Below are positions 50,276-60,686 of a stretch of 64,000 bases of DNA, one piece after another. The notes under the pieces were generated by a model. The model was given only the letters and a program-made list of their open reading frames with translations, searched no databases and was not told the origin of the DNA. A program made the position numbers and the translations under genes. Each line of letters begins with the position of its first letter. The stretch's first letter is position 1. This stretch comes from Prunella strophiata. Its lineage: Eukaryota; Chordata; Aves; Passeriformes; Prunellidae. The stretch lies in contig JAZBQD010000019.1 of the NCBI GenBank assembly GCA_036583965.1, forward strand, positions 5,278,530 through 5,342,529, given 5' to 3'.

Positions 50276-50525
50276 GTGTCTCAAGGACTTACAAGAGAGC
50301 TGGAGAGGGACTTTTGACAAAGGCTTGGAGTGACAGGACAAGAGGGAAAGGTTTTAAACTGCCAGAGGGCAGGGTTATATTGGATATTAGCAAGAAATTC
50401 TTTACTGTGAGTGTGGTGAGGCCCTGGCAGAGGCTGCCCAGAGAAGTTGTGGCTGCCCCATCTCTGGAAGTGTCCAAAGCCAGGTTGGGTAGAGCTTGGA
50501 ACAGCCTGATCTAGTGGAAGGTTTA
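50276..50525 (+). mobile_element. CR1 LINE 3' fragment, sense
   Basis: CTGGAGAGGGACTTTTGACA, AAATTCTTTACTGTGAGTGT, GGCTGCCCAGAGAAGTTGTG and GAGCTTGGAACAGCCTGATC are sense CR1 landmarks. The final 3' tail is missing. Confidence 0.92.
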
Positions 50526-51362
50526 TTCAGGGTGTAGTTTTCTGTGTAGTGTGGTTAATACACTGTGTAAGTGGAACAAAATAAAAAAAACTCCTGCAAG
50601 CATCCCACTCTTTGCTAATAAGTGCTAATTCTAAGGATTAATCATAGCAGCTGTGTGATTACCTTCAAAACATTCTGGCAGAGGTTTTTATACTCTCAAT
50701 TATATTCTGGTAGATATTTTTCTACTCATGCAGAGGGGCTTTTATTGAGTGTTTTGGGGGGTTATTTGCTCTTTCTGGTTTGTTTTTACTTCATCTTTAT
50801 GCTTGGTGTAAACACATCTCATTGAGCCCAAGGATAAGTGAGTGCAATTCCTCACCCTTCCTTATGAAGGCAGTCAAAATGGTTTTTACTGTATTCTTTT
50901 CTGGACCTTTGAAAGCTAAGAAAAAAAGTTTATTAAAAAGGCAGTGGAGTATGGAGTATTCCAACCAATTTCAAATTTCTTTTATTGCTATCCCCATTGT
51001 GATTCTCTTAGAAATGCAGATTCTGTAATGCAATAATTGAAAACTATTTTTTGGAAAAATGTTTCAAAACAATTGTAAGATATTTTATTTTAGATGGAAG
51101 GTGCATTTTGGGGTGTGGTATAAAGTACTCCTGTAAGACTTTGCAAATGTGCTTTGGGAGCAGAAAAAGAACTACTTAATTGCTATATACTAAGCAGGGC
51201 CAAAATTGCAAACACTGCAGATTTTAGTGCAGAGAAAGTTTTAAAAGACACATTTGATGTTAATCAGCTCCCTTTGATTGGCTGTAATGGCACTAAAAAT
51301 TTCTACTGCATAATGCATTTTGTACAGCATGGACATAAATAGAATAATATTTGCATTTCCAG

Positions 51363-51567
51363 TACAGATGTAATGGATCATCCTATGAGGATGTTGATCA
51401 AGAGGGACTAAAAAGAGAATTGGTTTTCTCAGATTATCCCAAGTTTGTACATAAAATACTCCTCAAACTTTTTTTTTTTTTTTTTTTTTAATATAACATT
51501 TTCCTTTGATAAAGTATTCAAAAGGTTTCAGACCTGCCTGTTGCTCAAGAAGCTGTGGATTCCACTG
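51363..51567 (+). pseudogene. LRRC9: LRRC9 N-terminal block, interrupted by poly-T
   Basis: After an acceptor AG at 51361-51362 the frame reads CNGSSYEDVDQEG then VFSDYPKFVHKIL. This parallels the CNGxSYExxxxEG...YPRIV segment near the LRRC9 N-terminus. A run of 21 Ts (51469-51489) follows, and this frame meets TAA at 51489-51491. The expected continuation (TCLLLKKLWI, compare PCLxLKELWI) resumes in a different frame at about 51495-51564. No good donor is visible after it. The upstream coding exon with the start codon was not identified. Confidence 0.65.
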
Positions 51568-52128
51568 CTGTTTAATGGGAAGTTAAATATGAGTTTCCTT
51601 TCCAGACAAATTTATACAAATTCCAGTACTTTACAACAATAATCATATTCTTTCACAAGCACTCCTTTCTTCTGCTCAAGGAAGAAGGCAGAGTTCAAAG
51701 CAATCAGGATCTGGCAATTTTTCACTTGAGTATTGAAAAATCCCATTTTATATATGGATCAAATATTACTTATTAGAAGGTTCTGTAATTTAGAACCTAT
51801 TCTTTAGAAGAGGTTCTTCTTAGAACCAATCTCTTTTGGGATTTTTTTCTCTCTCATTTGAAACTATATTAAAAAAAATAATTAAATTGAAGCCTTCTGC
51901 AGGAAACTGGTTAGATACAAGACACTTCAATGAAAATAATACTTTATTTTAAAACATATAATTATTTATCTTGAATTGTGGTAGCTGCTACTACTTTGTT
52001 GCCTTGATTGAAAAGCTTTCTCAGAATTCTGCACAGAGAATGGGATCCCAAATTATTTGGAACTACCTTACAACTTTCTGTGCAAGGTTATTAACATTTT
52101 GATTAAACAAGTGACATTTTGTTTTCAG

Positions 52129-52295
52129 TGCTGCAAAGTAATAGTCCTTCTGAGAAAATAGATGGTCTTCAAAAATGTGTAAATTTGCAAAAGATTTATT
52201 GTTATTGCAATGAAATTTCCAGGATTGAAAATCCAGAAATTTTAAAAAAGTTCACCCTACTTTGGTTGAAAAATAACCTGATGAAGAATTTGGAG
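52129..52295 (+). pseudogene. LRRC9: LRRC9 leucine-rich-repeat exon
   Basis: Acceptor TTGTTTTCAG ends at 52128 and donor GTGAGT starts at 52296. The 167-nt exon has two bases completing a codon, then a frame ending KNLE. The frame reads KIDGLQKCVNLQKIYCYCNE, ISRIENPEILKKFT and LLWLKNNLMKNLE. This is the LRR pattern of LRRC9 (EKIEGLQECRNLEKLY, NKISKIENLEKL, LWLNHNxIKNIE). The frame is intact, but NPEILKKF replaces the usual NLExLxKL, a leucine lost to proline. Confidence 0.8.
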
Positions 52296-53329
52296 GTGAG
52301 TCTTGTGTCCTTTTTAGGATTTCTTTTCTTCTAACTGGTCTAATGTATGGTATTTAAATAATATGGTAAATAAATGATCTAACAAGTAGGGAACTTATAG
52401 AACAAGGAAAAATTGCAGCTTTAATTTATAAGAATTAAGGCTGAAACATTATTTGGATTTCCTTAGCTGTCAAAGTTTTCTGCATATATGTAAGTCATTC
52501 ATTTCCAAATATTTTCTGAGATTCTTTCTAATAAAAAGGGTTTTTTACTTTTCTTATACCTGCAGATTTTTCTCTCAGTTTCAGTACTATGTGAAAGGAT
52601 TCCCATATGGGTTTTTGTTGTTGTTGTTTTCCTTGTTTTGTTTTGTTTTATTTTGTTGTTTTCGGGGGGGGGTTGTTTTATTTTGTTTTGTTTTGGAGTT
52701 TTTTGTAGGGTTTTGTAGTTTTTTGTGTATGTGGAAACTTTTTTAATTCTTGTATAACTTGGAGACATAAACTCCTTTTCAGAAGGAAGTTTTATCCTGT
52801 CTTTTTCTTACGGCTCTTATATATCAAATCACCCCCTATGAAAAATTATTTTCCCCTCATGCTAACCTTTGAATTGGAAGCTGGTCCAGAGCCAGCAAGA
52901 GCTCTGTGATTGAAAATTTGGCAGATAAAGGGAGAAGAAATGTGTGAATTCCTTTTTTCTAGCAGGAGCCCATGTGGCTTTCTGGATCCCCTGACTCTTC
53001 ACACCCTCCAGGGAGATGGAATTGCTGCAGCTTGGTCCAGTTTCCCTTGGGAGAGAATGTGGGAAAAAAGGCAGGGGAGACACTGATACCAAAACAAAAG
53101 CAGCCAGAGCAGGAGATGCTGATAAGGATGAATGAGATCAAATCACTGTGAACCTTCAAACCTGTTAAAAATAAACAAGGAGAGAGAAATTGGATCATGA
53201 TAAGTAAGGAAAGGGAAGGCTGAGAAATTAGAGCTGACAAAGTACAAGTGTAAAGGGAGCAGAGCATTTCCAGAAATGTACTCTTTACTAGCAAGTATCA
53301 TTATTGCTGCTATTAATGGAGGAATGGGA

Positions 53330-53870
53330 CTACTTTTGGGCTAAGAATGATTTATTTCTCAAATAAACATCAGTCTTAGAGGCTGTGAGATTCATGAAAG
53401 TAAGCACCTGGTTATAGCTTAAGAGTAAGTTACAAGTTTTTTTGTTATAAGACAATATATAACTTTCTAGTCTAATGGATAGATGCTACAAAGTTTATTT
53501 TGCTTTTCTAACTTATTGCTTTTACTTAATTTTGCTGCACTGTAGATACTTTTTCCTAATGGTCTTCTGTCACACATATACACATATGCTTCCTACTATA
53601 ACTTCCAAACTCTTAGCTTACTCTATACAACCACATTATAAACTATATATAACTTTACATTAGAAACCCTTCACCACCTTATCAATACAGTTTCTCACTT
53701 ACTTAAGGCATATTCTTACTTATAACTATAGAAACATAAGTTTATGATTTTTCTGCTTAGTGTCTGTGTATTGTGTTTTTACACCAACCTAAACTTCCTC
53801 TAAGGCTGCAGATCAAACCCTTCAGTGTCTGTGGAAGGGTTTTTTTTCCAATTCAAATTCCAATTCCAAT
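53330..53870 (-). mobile_element. Putative LTR, antisense, inside LRRC9
   Basis: Read on the minus strand it begins near a GGGTTTGATCTGCAGCC block (about 53800-53820) and ends after AATAAATCATTC (polyadenylation signal, plus-strand TTTATT 53351-53356). It is AT-rich throughout and related in layout and 5' block to the sense element at about 61343. The ends are approximate and no target duplication was identified. Confidence 0.5.
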
Positions 53871-54320
53871 TCTATTTTTCCAATTCCCATAAGCAAGGAC
53901 ACTAAACAGGAGTGGCACCTCACTGCAAGGAACTGCAGTGTCATGGTGGAGAGAAATGATTGACATCAGTGATTTAGTTCTCATGATTTCCCCCAGGCCA
54001 AGACATGGGCTGCAGCCAAAAGCTAATGAGCACTCCTGACACAAGGCATGATCTCTGAGGTTCCTCATGCCCAGCTGTGAAACTGTTTATTTTCATCTCA
54101 GTATCATTTACAGAGGCTTTCCAAGCTAATCCCCTCTTGGCAAAAAGCATTCTCTCTTTCCATGTCAGAAGAAAGCTACAGTTCACAACAGAGGCCAACA
54201 TTGTTTAGACTCCAGTCAAATTTGTTTTTACATTTGAATGATCTGCCTGTTAGCCTGCAGGCTCTTCAGCATTTGCAGTGCTATATTAGATTAAAACTGT
54301 ATTGTTTAAAACATTCACAG

Positions 54321-54383
54321 GGCTTACATACTCTGCAGAATTTGCAAGAGGTCAACCTCACTGGAAAAATGAAAAATAGGAAG
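54321..54383 (+). pseudogene. LRRC9: LRRC9 leucine-rich-repeat exon, short
   Basis: Acceptor ACATTCACAG ends at 54320 and donor GTAGTA starts at 54384. The 63 nt encode GLHTLQNLQEVNLTG plus KMKNRK. The exon starts in phase 0, exactly following the phase-0 end of the exon at 52295, and matches the expected next LRR (GLQTLKNLKDLNLAGN). The second consensus asparagine is replaced by lysine. Confidence 0.72.
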
Positions 54384-54895
54384 GTAGTACCAGTCTTGCA
54401 TTTTTAACATGATCATTTTCATTATTATCAAGGATTTATGTAAATGGTTTCATTTTACTCTCATTCTAACAAAAATTTCCTACCAGCTTGCACAATTTGA
54501 AGTCATATCCAAAATACACAACCCTGAGCATCCCAAAGTCTGTGTCAAAACTCCCCAGGGCTCATCTTTGTGTACCCCAGAGTCCTTCCCACAAATGAAG
54601 TCATGTCAAAAAGGACAGAAAATACACATCAGTGGGATTTGTTCATATACTTATTTTTAATTTTCAGTGCCTTTAGTATAAAGGGCACTTAATTTAAATG
54701 TAAATCAAGACTGTTCAGTTGTAAATGGAAATAAATAATAACTGCATTTCTAAGCAGATTTTAGAGAATCTAGTATTTTTTCTTGGTTTATCTTTATCTG
54801 TAACAAAAAAAAAAAATCTTCCAAATGCTATTCATACATTTTGAGTGGAAATAGAAAATAATTAATAATTATTACATTTGTGATGTCACTCTTCA

Positions 54896-55117
54896 CTACT
54901 CTTCAGCAAAATCAACAGCCAAGTTCCTAGAACACTTCATGTATTGCAGAGAATCCATTTCCAGTTTCAGTTCTGCTGGGTCCATAACTACTTGAATCAA
55001 ATACCTCAAACCTCTGGTAGGAGCTTTGACCAAAGGGCTCTTAAAAGGGACTGCATCAAACCAGGAGTCTTTGTACATATATCCATAAAATAGAACCAGA
55101 AAATCTTGATTACACAA
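54896..55117 (-). other. Unassigned minus-strand open frame in an LRRC9 intron
   Basis: A 73-codon frame whose second half (GLRYLIQVVMDPAELKLEMD and beyond) has ordinary protein-like composition, with acidic and amphipathic character rather than low complexity. I do not recognise it. There is no clear splice or promoter context. It could be part of an old retrocopy or chance. Confidence 0.25.
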
Positions 55118-55361
55118 ACAGGACCCCTAAAAGTGCTTTGATCAAGAGTCAACAGATTTTTTTTTGAGTGAGGGTGCAGGTTCCTCCCATATGTGGATTA
55201 GGTAATATCTAGGAAGCAGAAATGTTTTTCAGTCACCTCATCTCTTTGTCAGACAGAAAGTGCATATTTGAACATTTCAAATGATATTCACATTGAGAAG
55301 TATAGGCAGAGTGGATTAAGTTGTCTTAAGAATAAATTTATGGAATTTTTCTACTTTTTAG

Positions 55362-55661
55362 TGTGCACACAGAGAGCTTATCTTTTGGAGAGACATAAAC
55401 AAGATCACTTTCCTGCTGTGTTTTAATGTAAACTCGATTCTGGATCCTAATGGGGTTTTTTATCAGCTGGAATGTGAATTGAGCAAGATGTTGGATGTAA
55501 CATCAAATAATAAGTCTCTAAGGAATAATAATCTAGAAACTGAAAATTCAGTTCATGGTAAGGAAAACACTGAAAATGCATTCTTGAAAGGGCAGTCTTA
55601 CAAAAAAAAAAATCCACTAGAGGAAAGAATAACTTCCTGGAAGAGAAAACTGAAATAGTAC
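55362..55661 (+). pseudogene. LRRC9: LRRC9 linker/coiled region block with in-frame stop
   Basis: After AG at 55360-55361 the frame stays open for 98 codons to TAG at 55656-55658. It contains QLECELSKMLD (compare LERELAELK) and near the end PLEERITSWKRKL (compare LNERVTFWNKKL), so the block covers the linker after the LRRs. The stop falls where a glutamate codon is expected, just before the probable exon end. The apparent donor (TACGTTTAG) is poor. Part of the 5' end may be intronic. Confidence 0.62.
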
Positions 55662-56218
55662 GTTTAGTGAGTAGTTATATTGGAGAAATGCTTGGAAGAT
55701 TGGAAGAGTTTTCTGGGCCTTTAAACCACAGAGATCCAGCAAAGTGCTGTGAGTTTGTGGGGGGCTTTTTAAATGTTTTTTGAAGGGGAAGGGTTTCCTG
55801 TAATTCCAATGTGAACTTCATGACTTCTTTTTCTTGTCATTCTCAGTTCTGGCTTAGGACTTCCAAGTCAAATTCATCTAAAATCAATGGCCAGCATGAA
55901 ATCTACACACAGAGAATCCCTCACTAATGGGGCATGTGGAGAGTGTCAGTGATGCCACAGATCCAGGGCTGGACACCAGCAAAGCTTGGAAGCTGATGCA
56001 TCAAATTGAGGCTCAGGGTTGTGGATCAGTATGGGATCAGTATATCCACATTTTAGGATCACTATAACCAGTCACAGTGGATTCATCTATCACTTCCAGA
56101 CTCACAGAACATGAAAAAAAGCAATAAAAAAATCCAGACAACAAACAAACCTTCCTGTAATCATTATTTTCTCCAAATTTGTAGTTTACCAAAAAATCAA
56201 AATTATGTCAATTGTCCA

Positions 56219-56270
56219 TTGTTGTTGTTGTTGTTGTTGTTTGGTGGTGGTGTTGTTGTTGTTGTTGTTC
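56219..56270. repeat. (GTT)n microsatellite, interrupted, at an LRRC9 acceptor
   Basis: Two GTT blocks separated by TTGGTGGTGG directly precede the CAG acceptor of the 56274 block. Confidence 0.9.
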
Positions 56271-56273
56271 CAG

Positions 56274-56400
56274 GCAGAATTTTAAAATATTTCAAAGTGG
56301 AAATGAAGAAAAGTTTTATTTTGGTCGTACAATTCTTGTTGGCATAATTGGAAACAGTGGGAAACACTCACTTTGAAGAAGACTTATTAAATAATCCATG
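56274..56400 (+). pseudogene. LRRC9: LRRC9 exon with nonsense codon TAA
   Basis: Acceptor TTCCAG ends at 56273, preceded by a (GTT)n tract instead of a normal pyrimidine tract. The donor GTAAAC starts at 56401. In the aligned frame it reads ILKYFKVEMKKS then VVQFLLA, a TAA (56345-56347), and LETVGNTHFEEDLLNNPW. I recall the vertebrate protein as FLLTELETVGNIHFEEG here, so a glutamate codon has become TAA. Homology continues on both sides of the stop. Exon end phase (TG|G of Trp) also fits. Confidence 0.78.
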
Positions 56401-56837
56401 GTAAACTTTTACAGATACTTCCAACTAGAAGCTGTTTCTCATGATTCCAAGTTAATAACTTTTAACTGGACAAATTTATTACAAGGATCTGGAGTATTTT
56501 GAAGCATCAGAGCTCCACAGGCTCTATTTAGATACAGCTGGCAAGAAAGGAAACTCTCCCTCTCCTTTCCTTCTCATTGGTGGCAGCTGAAGCTTTGAGC
56601 CCACAGCAACTGATTTTTTGTTACCTTTTTCTTTTCTTTCTATACAGGGAGGTCTTGATTTTAAACAGGAAATATAAAAGAACAATCAAGCTATCCAACT
56701 CCTCTAACAACAGCAATTTGATTATTCTGAGTTGCTACAATCCTTTCTTGCAGGGAAGCACTGGAAGTCACTTACATAACCTTTGTATGAACAACCTTGA
56801 CGCTCGGTGGAGGGGAGATTCAAATTTAGACTGGCAG

Positions 56838-56887
56838 TGTTTCAAGGACTGTTTTCTGCTTGAATACTCCAAGCTTGTCCACCTCAG
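56838..56887 (+). pseudogene. LRRC9: Possible LRRC9 exon remnant
   Basis: Between a CAG acceptor (ends 56837) and a GTGTGC donor (starts 56888) one frame reads FKDCFLLEYSKLVHLR, compared with FKSCYELILSRF after the Trp of the previous exon. However, the phase does not join the end of the 56274-56400 exon without an indel. Weak, and could be chance. Confidence 0.3.
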
Positions 56888-58714
56888 GTGTGCCTTCTTC
56901 CCCTGTTCAGGGATGTTTGTTAGAGCTGCAGGTACTCCTGTGCTTACAGCTTGCATTTGAGGTTGTTTATAAATAGAATTCTGCTTGCTTTTAATGCCAC
57001 TCTCTCTTGAGCCAAGGATCTTTCTGTTCTGGCAAGGAGAAATTAATAAATCAGCCTTGTAGGGATGAAAGCCAAACCAAAGGGTTTTGGATGAGTAATC
57101 TTAGCACATAGCCATTTTTGAGAAAGAACATTTTTAACAGCTGCAGTAATTACTTTGGCTTTCACAGCTCATTCTTTTTAAGAAAACTTTCCATTAATTG
57201 AAAAGCTGGGGAACCTGATTCTTTTCTAGGGTGGTTCTCCTTTTTTAAGGAGTCTGATTATCACAAATTCTTTAAGGAATCTTATACAATCAGGTGGAAG
57301 TATGGGAATTTTTTCTCAAGTTTGACTGTATAAACTATTGTAAGTACTTGCAAACCAAGATTGCTTTAGAAGAATTTAAACAGATTGAAAATATGACACT
57401 GCAAAAATAGAAAAGGAACACTATGTGATTAGATATTGGTATTTGGTGCTTAACTTGGAATGCAGCCATTGAATAAAATAAATTTATTTGGCTCCACTCA
57501 AGAGAGCAAAGTTATAATGAAATGAAACAAGCTAGAGGTAATGCTTGTGAGTCTTTTTTCTGAGTGGGAAAAAGAAGAAAATCATGCAGAAAGAACTGAA
57601 AACCAATTTAGTGCAAAAGGAGAAAAAATACTATTAACTTCTTCTCTGTATGCATTTCTGCACATGGGTTGAGTTCATGTTGAATAATTCAATCATTATT
57701 CTCTACCAGAGAATTCAGAGTAAACAGTATCATGGGAATGAAAATAAAATGCATCTTTAGAGTGCCCAATCAAATTCTTAGGCTGAAATTTAAGAAGTTT
57801 CAAGTATTTCTGTAAAAAGAAGTTTTCAGTGTAGCAGAGTAAGTGCCTAAGTTCTTCAAGGCATTTAATGTAGCATTGGCTACATTAAACTTTACCTTAA
57901 CTTAACTTTATGATTATAAGAACAGAAACATTTTGCAAAGCTGCAAGTAACTGAAGATTATTAAGAAGTTTTACCCAGAAAGAGGTGACTTGAAGTCCCC
58001 TAGAGTCTCCATGGTTGGTGTTTCTATGGCTCTTGGACTTCAGAAATAAATCAAATCCCATGCAGATACTGCATTTCATTGTACCACAGGACAGCATGTG
58101 CATGTCAGCACAGTCACAAGATGGATTTTATCCATGCAAGTAAGTCACAACATTTTCTGGCTAAATCTCAACTTTGAACTTTTCATGATTGCACTCATTT
58201 ATTCAACTGCCTTACAAGAATCATTTTGAGATTGTGATGGAGCCAAGACTTTTGTCATAAGCCCTGCCCTGAGCAGCTCACAGAGCTGTGTCACCAGTGA
58301 TCTGAGGACACCCAGTTGCCCATTTGTACCTCTGAGACAGAACTGGTGAACCCATTTCTTCCTTTGCATATTTGATACTTGTGACTGTATTGTTACAATT
58401 TTAGTAAAGATGGTCCTTTTCATCTTTTTAAAGTGCATTTACCATAAGCATGCAAAAGTTTATTCTATATGTAAGCTGAGAGCTTGAGGGGAGGCAAAAA
58501 GACCTTTTCAATCTTGAAAGAAAAATCTCCTCTCCCTGGGGGACAGCAGGTTCTGAGCTCAGAACATTTCAGCTGCCAAGATCAAAACAAATTCCCTGGG
58601 CTTCAGAACATTCCCATTTGGAGATGCAGTATTTCACTTAATTATGTTAAGTGTTTCACTTAATTATGTTTTGGGACTTTTTTTAGAGGGTTTTCTTTTG
58701 TTTGATTGGGGATT

Positions 58715-58840
58715 TGGGGAGGTAATGCCCTGGCACAGGTTTCCCAGAGAAGTTTTGGCTGCCCCATCCCTGGCAGTGTTCCAGGCCAGGTTGGATGGGG
58801 CTTGGAGCAAGCTGGGATAGTGGAAAAGTGCCCTGAGGAA
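58715..58840 (+). mobile_element. CR1 LINE fragment, sense
   Basis: TGCCCTGGCACAGGTTTCCC, AGAGAAGTTTTGGCTGCCCC and GGCCAGGTTGGATGGGGCTT mark a sense CR1 fragment inside the LRRC9 region. Confidence 0.88.
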
Positions 58841-59711
58841 AATGATTTGGGTATTGTTTTGGGGACTTTTTTTGATAATGCTGAACATGGACACTCCTCC
58901 TACTGACTATAAAGAGGCAAGAGAAAAAAAAAAGTCTTCAAGTGATCTCATGGTGACAGTGAAAAACAGCATTATGGATTTTGTGTTAACCACAGCCTGT
59001 TGTACTTGGTAAATGCTGTGCTCTGTGTAAACTTTAAATGATCAGAATGTCTATTCTTGTCTTTTTCTCCTCATTATCATATTTTCCTACCTTGCCCTTT
59101 CTCTTTTTGTTGGAAATTGTGTCTTCACACTCACTTCTCACCAGTGCCCCCCACTAGTGTTTGGGGGACTGGGGCAGGACTAGATGGAAGCCCCCCACAT
59201 CTGTACCATCTGCAGCACCTGCATTTACTGCCTGTGGGACAGATTGGCTCAGTGGTTTCATGAGCTGCTTTTTAAACTGTTTTCATTTGTATTCACTTGA
59301 GTACAACATCATTTTGCTATTATTGTGTCCTTCCTACCAGCACTACACAGGTGTTAAATGCTAAATGAGTATACAGGAGAAAGATCCTGTTCCCCAGTTA
59401 ATGGTCTGATTTTCTTGCACCTGTCTCTCATTCTGTTGGAATAATGACACCACAAACTGTTTCTTTATTCACTGTTCTTTATTTTCCCTACATGCCATCC
59501 CTTATCATACATTTTTATTGTGTATTTTATATTATTTTATAGTTATGTTTTCTTGCTGCTTAAATTTCCTTAAATGTTTAAGATATGGTCTCAGTCAAAT
59601 AAAGATTCCTGGCCCTTGCTTCAATCTTTGCAGGAGTCCTGACAGGAAAAAAAAAAATAAAAAAAAAGAAAAAAGAAAAAAAAGGAAAAAAAAAATTTTT
59701 ACTCTCTGTAG

Positions 59712-59812
59712 AAGTCTAAGCTTATGTGAATGTCCCAAAACAGAATTTCTGAAACTATACACTAAGGTAGAAGGCAAAACCAACAGGGATCCTGAGAAGT
59801 CCTTCAAGCATG
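59712..59812 (+). pseudogene. LRRC9: LRRC9 central exon with damaged splice donor
   Basis: After the acceptor TCTGTAG (ends 59711) the frame reads SLSLCECPKTEFLKLYTK and later EKSFKHG. This matches the NSLSISECPRIEFLQ...LLKHGK region of LRRC9. By homology the exon should end after CATG, joining GG|AAA of the next block. The following bases are GGGAGT where GTGAGT would be expected. Reading on, the frame meets TAA at 59839-59841. Confidence 0.72.
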
Positions 59813-60539
59813 GGGAGTCAAAATTTGGAGAGATCTTGTAACATATGTGCTGTATGGAATAATTCCTGCTGCAGGAAGGACAGTTTGTAGATACTGTAGA
59901 TGGCCATGGGGTGGCACATGCAGCCTGGAAAGAAGCTCTGAATTCCTGCTGAATTCTTTCTCAGTGGCATTTTGGCATGTCAAAAAACTCCACAAAGGGC
60001 TTTGGCTACTGGGAGTAATTCCCAGACAGGAGTTTGAAGAGTGAGAAATACCTAGATGTGTCTGATCTTTTCATGACACCCATTAGTTGTATGACTCTGT
60101 CACTGCAGTGGCTTAGGATTGGTCAGATTTCAACCAAATTTGAAAAAAAAGTAAGGAGGTCTTAAAGGTAATGAAGTATTTATGACACAAATCCAAAGGA
60201 TACCAGGCCTCACAGGTTCCAGTCTTTATGAAACTACTTGTATTTTGGATTTCACAGGTTTTAAATATTAGCCAGCTACAAATGTCAGATTTCACAGTGC
60301 AATCACTTTTTTTTTTTCCCTGACAAAGTATATTTTTTTAATTAATAAACAATAAACCCAGAATTATGATATAAATAAAATACCTTTTTTTATTAATATG
60401 TACATCTATATTAGAATATTCATTCACCTAGACCAAGAGTCAGCCTGCCTGTTATTACATTGACATCACTGTTGTGTCATCCTATCTGCACTCCCAAGCT
60501 AGAATTAGAACCATTAACTCCTTTTTCTCCCTCACTAAG

Positions 60540-60686
60540 GGAAAGTTAAAATTGCAGAAGTTTTCCTTGGCCACAGCTCTCCAGCTTGTGCAATGAATCA
60601 AATTTATCAAGCCAACTACCCAGGAGCTGATTCAGTATTCAGGCCATGGAAATGCCAAGAAAGTGATGCATCTTCTTCTGGCAATG
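60540..60686 (+). pseudogene. LRRC9: LRRC9 central exon
   Basis: Acceptor CTCACTAAG ends at 60539 and a donor GTGTGT lies at 60687. The frame, entered after two bases, reads KVKIAEVFLGHS, then QIYQANYPGADSVFRPWK. This is a close parallel to KILIAKVFLGQS...KANYPMVNSVFRPRK. The frame is intact for 147 nt. Further downstream exons were not recognised up to 64000. Confidence 0.8.

Larger units (their letters stand above)
51363..60686 (+). pseudogene. LRRC9: LRRC9 remnant (leucine-rich repeat containing 9), probable unitary pseudogene, 3' part beyond the window or lost
   Basis: LRRC9 is a large (about 1450 residue) leucine-rich-repeat protein of uncertain function. Exon-sized blocks here resemble, in the right order, the N-terminal half: the segment before the LRRs (51363), LRRs (52129, 54321), the coiled/linker region (55362, 56274, possibly 56838) and the central region (59712, 60540). 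Several lesions are visible. A poly-T tract and frame change break the first block (51469-51489). There is an in-frame TAG at 55656, an in-frame TAA at 56345 inside well-matched sequence, and a GG where a GT donor is expected at 59813. The LRR exons expected between 54383 and 55362 were not found. In the 54321 block the LRR consensus asparagine is lost (NLTGK). Head-to-head placement with RTN1 supports the identity. Exon calls rest on remembered vertebrate LRRC9 sequence. Rapid divergence plus a few assembly errors is the alternative. Confidence 0.75.

Noticed and set aside
51154..51342. Possible LRRC9 start exon (frame containing GAEKELLNCY)
   Set aside because: Only a few residues resemble the EKEIVKEL segment and no donor follows. 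Too weak to annotate.
57290..57420. Possible LRRC9 exon (frame containing IALEEFKQIENM)
   Set aside because: Similarity to the KFEEKFQKFLENEDM region is slight, and splice sites and phase do not support it.
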